Both the position numbers and the translations under genes were made by a program. From an uncultured Collinsella sp. (GTDB lineage: Bacteria > Actinomycetota > Coriobacteriia > Coriobacteriales > Coriobacteriaceae): a DNA stretch of 6,657 nt. This document shows, one piece after another, positions 5,542 through 6,657 of the stretch (position 1 is the first letter of the stretch; each line of letters opens with the position of its first letter). Where the stretch lies: assembly GCA_900549195.1 (NCBI GenBank), contig URNK01000097.1:1-6657 (forward strand). Reading direction: 5' to 3'. Below the pieces are notes generated by a model. That model was not told where the DNA came from, searched no databases, and saw only the letters and a program-made list of their open reading frames with translations.

Positions 5542-6522
5542 GTGGTAAAGATGAAAGATGTGGCCGAGCTTGCGGGCGTTTCGAGCGCCGCCGTCTCGCG
5601 CTACCTCAACGGTGGATATATCTCGGCGGACAAGGCCGAGCGCATTAAGCAGGCAATCGAGTTGACCGGATACGTGCGATCCAGCCAGGCTCGCGCGCTG
5701 CGCACCGGTTCCACCAAGCTCATCGGCGTCATCGTGCCTAAGATCAACTCGGAATCCGTGAGCCGCATTACCGCTGGCATTGGCCAGGTGCTCGGTCGCC
5801 GTGGCTACCAGATGCTGCTTGCCAACACCGACAATGCGCCCGATCGCGAGCTCGAATACCTCGATTTATTCCAAAACCATCCGGTTGATGGCATTGTGCT
5901 GGTGGCAACCATGATCACCGACGAGCACCGTCGCGCGATTGACTCGTGCCGTGTGCCCATTGTGCTGATCGGTCAACATGTCGAGGGCGCGGCGTGCGTG
6001 TATCACGACGATTACGAGGCTGCCTTTGAGCTGGGCCATGCGCTTGCGGGTCGCGTGGACGGCAAGATCGCTTACATTGGGGTTACCGAGGAGGACCGCG
6101 CGGCCGGTTATGACCGCCGACGCGGTTTTGAGGCCGGCTTGCGCGCCGCGGGTAACCCGCTCGATGCCGCCTTGATTCGCCTGGGCTCGTTTACGCTCGA
6201 CTCGGGCTATGGTGCGGCGCGTGAACTGCTTTCTGTCGCTCCCGATGTTTCGTTTATCGCCTGCGCGACCGACACCATGGCGGCGGGCGCGCTGCGTGCC
6301 GTCGATGAGGTTCGCGGCATGGGCGAGGGCATACACCGCGTGAGCGGTTTTGGCGACAACGCGTTTTTGCGCGCGCTGACGGGCGGCATTCCCACCGTGC
6401 ACTATGGCTACCTGACCAGTGGCGTCGAGGCGACCAATATGTTGCTCAACACGCTCGATGGCGTTGAGGGGGAGAGCGGTCTCAAGACGCTCAAGCTCGG
6501 CCATCAGCTTATGAATGTCTAG
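5542..6522 (+). CDS. LacI-family transcriptional repressor
   Basis: From GTG 5542 the product is 326 residues, normal for a LacI/GalR regulator. The N-terminal helix-turn-helix reads KDVAELAGVSSAAVSRYLN (5-23), followed by NGGYIS, a style common in ScrR-like sugar-operon repressors. Recognition-helix residues are Ser15-Ala16-Ala17, where LacI has Tyr-Gln-Thr and CcpA has Met-Ala-Thr. The hinge helix contains ARAL with Leu53, the residue that wedges into the minor groove at a central CG step. The periplasmic-binding-protein-like effector domain starts at about 59 (KLIGVIVPK) and runs to the C-terminus, including VDGIVLVA and an ACATD segment. The likely ligand is a sugar or sugar phosphate, but it cannot be named. 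It is probably autoregulated through the operator at 5513-5526. It is separated from the Pel operon by hairpins and its own promoter, so control of the Pel operon is not implied. ATG 5551 is an alternative start. Confidence 0.92.
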   Translation: MVKMKDVAELAGVSSAAVSRYLNGGYISADKAERIKQAIELTGYVRSSQARALRTGSTKLIGVIVPKINSESVSRITAGIGQVLGRRGYQMLLANTDNAPDRELEYLDLFQNHPVDGIVLVATMITDEHRRAIDSCRVPIVLIGQHVEGAACVYHDDYEAAFELGHALAGRVDGKIAYIGVTEEDRAAGYDRRRGFEAGLRAAGNPLDAALIRLGSFTLDSGYGAARELLSVAPDVSFIACATDTMAAGALRAVDEVRGMGEGIHRVSGFGDNAFLRALTGGIPTVHYGYLTSGVEATNMLLNTLDGVEGESGLKTLKLGHQLMNV

Positions 6523-6610
6523 GCTTTGGGCACGTCTGCCTGCCTCTGAGCCCTTATGTTTGTCTCAAAACTACCATTCGCCGGCTTTTTCCTACCGTTC
6601 ACCGTTATAT
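6523..6610. other. Non-coding 3' end of native sequence
   Basis: These 88 bases after the repressor stop contain no gene. The only structure seen is a near-direct repeat (CTACCATTCGCCG at 6571-6583, CTACCGTTCACCG at 6592-6604; 11 of 13 identical, 21 bases apart) around the stretch GCCGGCTTTTT. No strong terminator hairpin is visible before the adapter. Confidence 0.5.
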
Positions 6611-6657
6611 CTGTCTCTTATACACATCTGACGCTGCCGACGACTCCTTACGTGTAG
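6611..6657 (-). other. Illumina Nextera i5-side adapter (artificial)
   Basis: Bases 6611-6643 are the reverse complement of the Nextera Read 1 transposase adapter (mosaic end at 6611-6629). Bases 6644-6651 (CTCCTTAC) occupy the i5 index position; their complement GTAAGGAG is, from memory, index S505. Bases 6652-6657 match the start of the reverse-complemented P5 oligo. This is library sequence, not genome. Confidence 0.98.

Overview
The window looks like one insert or contig from a high-GC (roughly 60%) Gram-positive bacterium. Codon use, GTG starts, strong Shine-Dalgarno sites, a lipoprotein signal and the gene content would suit a gut Coriobacteriia such as Collinsella. That assignment is an inference from style; no rRNA or other taxonomic marker is present. 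Both ends are artificial. Bases 1-49 and 6611-6657 are Illumina Nextera library adapters with index sequences, so the biological DNA runs from 50 to 6610.

Bases 50-5302 hold one tightly packed + strand operon of five genes. In order these are the 3' end of a PelF-type GT4 glycosyltransferase, the complete PelG membrane transporter (GTG start), a CotH-family kinase-like lipoprotein, a cytoplasmic VTC-domain protein of the polyphosphate polymerase family, and a DUF4956 membrane protein. Junctions are +3, -11, -14 and +3 bases, which strongly implies a single transcript. PelF and PelG are the polymerising glycosyltransferase and inner-membrane export partner for the Pel exopolysaccharide. The remaining Pel genes (PelA, PelD and PelE equivalents) would lie upstream, beyond the adapter break. 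The CotH-VTC-DUF4956 trio has no established role in Pel production. It combines a predicted surface phosphotransferase, a predicted polyphosphate-making enzyme and a small membrane protein, so it may be an uncharacterised phosphate-based module attached to the exopolysaccharide machine.

Bases 5303-5541 are intergenic. They contain a perfect 10-bp stem hairpin just after the operon, a larger imperfect inverted repeat of about 100 bp, and a candidate promoter with a cre-like palindromic operator. A LacI-family repressor follows (5542-6522), most like sugar-operon regulators of the ScrR/CcpA type. The operator overlaps the predicted transcription start, so autorepression is likely. The last 88 native bases hold no gene.
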